6,104 nt of DNA from the NCBI GenBank assembly GCA_938036915.1, contig CALHVV010000046.1:1-6104 (forward strand), in the 5' to 3' direction. Shown here in pieces: positions 5,207-6,104 of this stretch. Position 1 is the stretch's first letter; every line of letters begins with the position of its first letter. The notes beneath the pieces are model-generated. The model saw only the letters and a list, made by a program, of their open reading frames with translations, did not search any database and was not told the origin of the DNA. The DNA comes from an uncultured Candidatus Saccharibacteria bacterium (GTDB lineage Bacteria; Patescibacteriota; Saccharimonadia; Saccharimonadales; Saccharimonadaceae). Both the position numbers and the translations under genes were made by a program.

Positions 5207-6104
5207 ATGAAACGACCAACAAAAGCAATCATCGCCGCCGCGGGCTTTGGTACGCGGTTCTTACCTCAGACGAAGGCCATGCCTAAGGAGATGATGCCGC
5301 TGATCGATAAGCCAATCATCCAATATGTGGTGGAGGAGCTCGTCCAGGCGGGGATTCGCGACATTATCATCGTGGGGAGCGCCAATAAGCGGGCAATTGA
5401 AGACCACTTTGATGTGCCAAATGAGGATCTGCTAGCTAACCTCCGAGCTGGTGGGCCGAAGAAACAGCCGCTGATTGATACCGTCAAGCAGCTCTCGGAG
5501 ATGGCAAACTTCATCTACATCCGCCAAAAGGGTCCATACGGCAACGCAACGCCACTAGCCTGCGCAGCGCATCTTATCAACCGTGACGAGCCCGTCATCT
5601 ATACCTTTGCTGATGACTTCATTGCTGCCAGTCCAAGTCGCTTCCAGCAGATGATCGCTGCGTCGCAAGAGCTCGATGGTGCGGTGCTATCGTGCAAAAA
5701 GATCGTCGATGATGCTGAGTTTGATCGCTACGGTGTTGTGGCTGGCCAGCAGCTATCAGACGGTGTTATTAAGATGAGTAACATCGTTGAAAAGCCAGGC
5801 AAGGCTAATGCGCCATCTGACCTCGCTAGTGTCAGTAGCTATATTTTGCCTGGCGAATTCTTTAGCTATCTTGAGCATGCGAAGGAGCATTTTGATGGGC
5901 ATGGCGAGTTTACTGTCCAGCCTATTATGCAGCGGATGATTGATGACGACCACGCGTTCTTTGGCGTGGAGATTACCAACGGTACATATTATGACACTGG
6001 CGATAAGCTAGAGTACCTCAAGACCGTTGTGGATTTTGGCCTCAAAGACCCCGTGCTTGGCCCAGAGTTTGCAAAATACCTACGGGCCCGCTATACTGAT
6101 ACTC
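5207..6104 (+). CDS. galU: UTP-glucose-1-phosphate uridylyltransferase (GalU-like), 3' truncated by window
   Basis: GalU joins UTP and glucose-1-phosphate to UDP-glucose for cell-surface glycans. The 299 visible residues run off the right edge; the family is about 280-310 aa, so only a few residues are probably missing. Visible motifs: nucleotide-binding AAAGFGTRFLPQTKAMPKEM (10-29, with GxGTR and the KAxPKEM lysines), PLIDKPIIQYVVEEL (31-45), IEDHFD (64-69), VEKP (194-197) with the sugar-phosphate lysine, GE at 233-234, and YDTGDKLEYLK (262-272), which is GalU-typical, followed by FGLKDPVLGPEF. Odd points: the usual PLGLGHAVLCA segment is replaced by GPYGNATPLACA (109-120), and the metal-site region reads YTFADDFIAA (132-141). 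These suggest a divergent GalU subgroup, possibly with another sugar-1-phosphate or nucleotide preference. A strong ribosome site precedes it; it is probably the last visible gene of the gat transcription unit. Confidence 0.88.
   Translation, partial: MKRPTKAIIAAAGFGTRFLPQTKAMPKEMMPLIDKPIIQYVVEELVQAGIRDIIIVGSANKRAIEDHFDVPNEDLLANLRAGGPKKQPLIDTVKQLSEMANFIYIRQKGPYGNATPLACAAHLINRDEPVIYTFADDFIAASPSRFQQMIAASQELDGAVLSCKKIVDDAEFDRYGVVAGQQLSDGVIKMSNIVEKPGKANAPSDLASVSSYILPGEFFSYLEHAKEHFDGHGEFTVQPIMQRMIDDDHAFFGVEITNGTYYDTGDKLEYLKTVVDFGLKDPVLGPEFAKYLRARYTDT

Overview
The window is compact bacterial DNA with every gene on the + strand and almost no spacer. TGA is used as a stop (ends of gatC and gatB) and no gene needs it as a sense codon, so the standard bacterial code applies. 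The order gatC-gatA-(small membrane protein)-gatB followed by a GalU-type gene, the moderate GC, the short gaps and the sequence style of the GatCAB subunits suggest a member of Candidatus Saccharibacteria (TM7) or a close Patescibacteria/CPR relative. That placement is from memory of the families, not from a search, and I hold it at about 0.7.

Layout: bases 1-397 are the 3' end of uvrB (nucleotide excision repair). After a 59-nt gap with a TATAAT box comes a 326-aa protein (457-1437) with an N-terminal membrane segment and a C-terminal HNH/zinc nuclease domain. It is visibly richer in A+T than the rest and looks like accessory cargo between housekeeping genes. A 101-nt gap carries an extended -10 promoter directly in front of gatC (1539-1832). 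Then follow gatA (1834-3243), a 139-aa membrane-anchored protein with a HEPN-like RNxxxH motif (3243-3662), gatB (3665-5176) and the first 299 codons of a GalU-like nucleotidyltransferase gene that runs off the right edge (from 5207).

How they work together: GatC, GatA and GatB form the tRNA-dependent amidotransferase that makes Gln-tRNA(Gln) and/or Asn-tRNA(Asn) from mischarged Glu-/Asp-tRNA. Spacings of +1, -1, +2 and 30 nt between successive genes from gatC to the galU-like gene argue for one transcription unit. The small HEPN-like protein is embedded in it and translationally joined to gatA.

Most of the window is ordinary housekeeping. The parts worth a second look are the membrane HNH protein, the HEPN-like membrane protein inside the gat operon, two near-leaderless promoter arrangements, and a GalU homologue with a non-canonical nucleotide-binding segment. 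I saw no tRNA, rRNA, CRISPR array, insertion sequence or convincing terminator.
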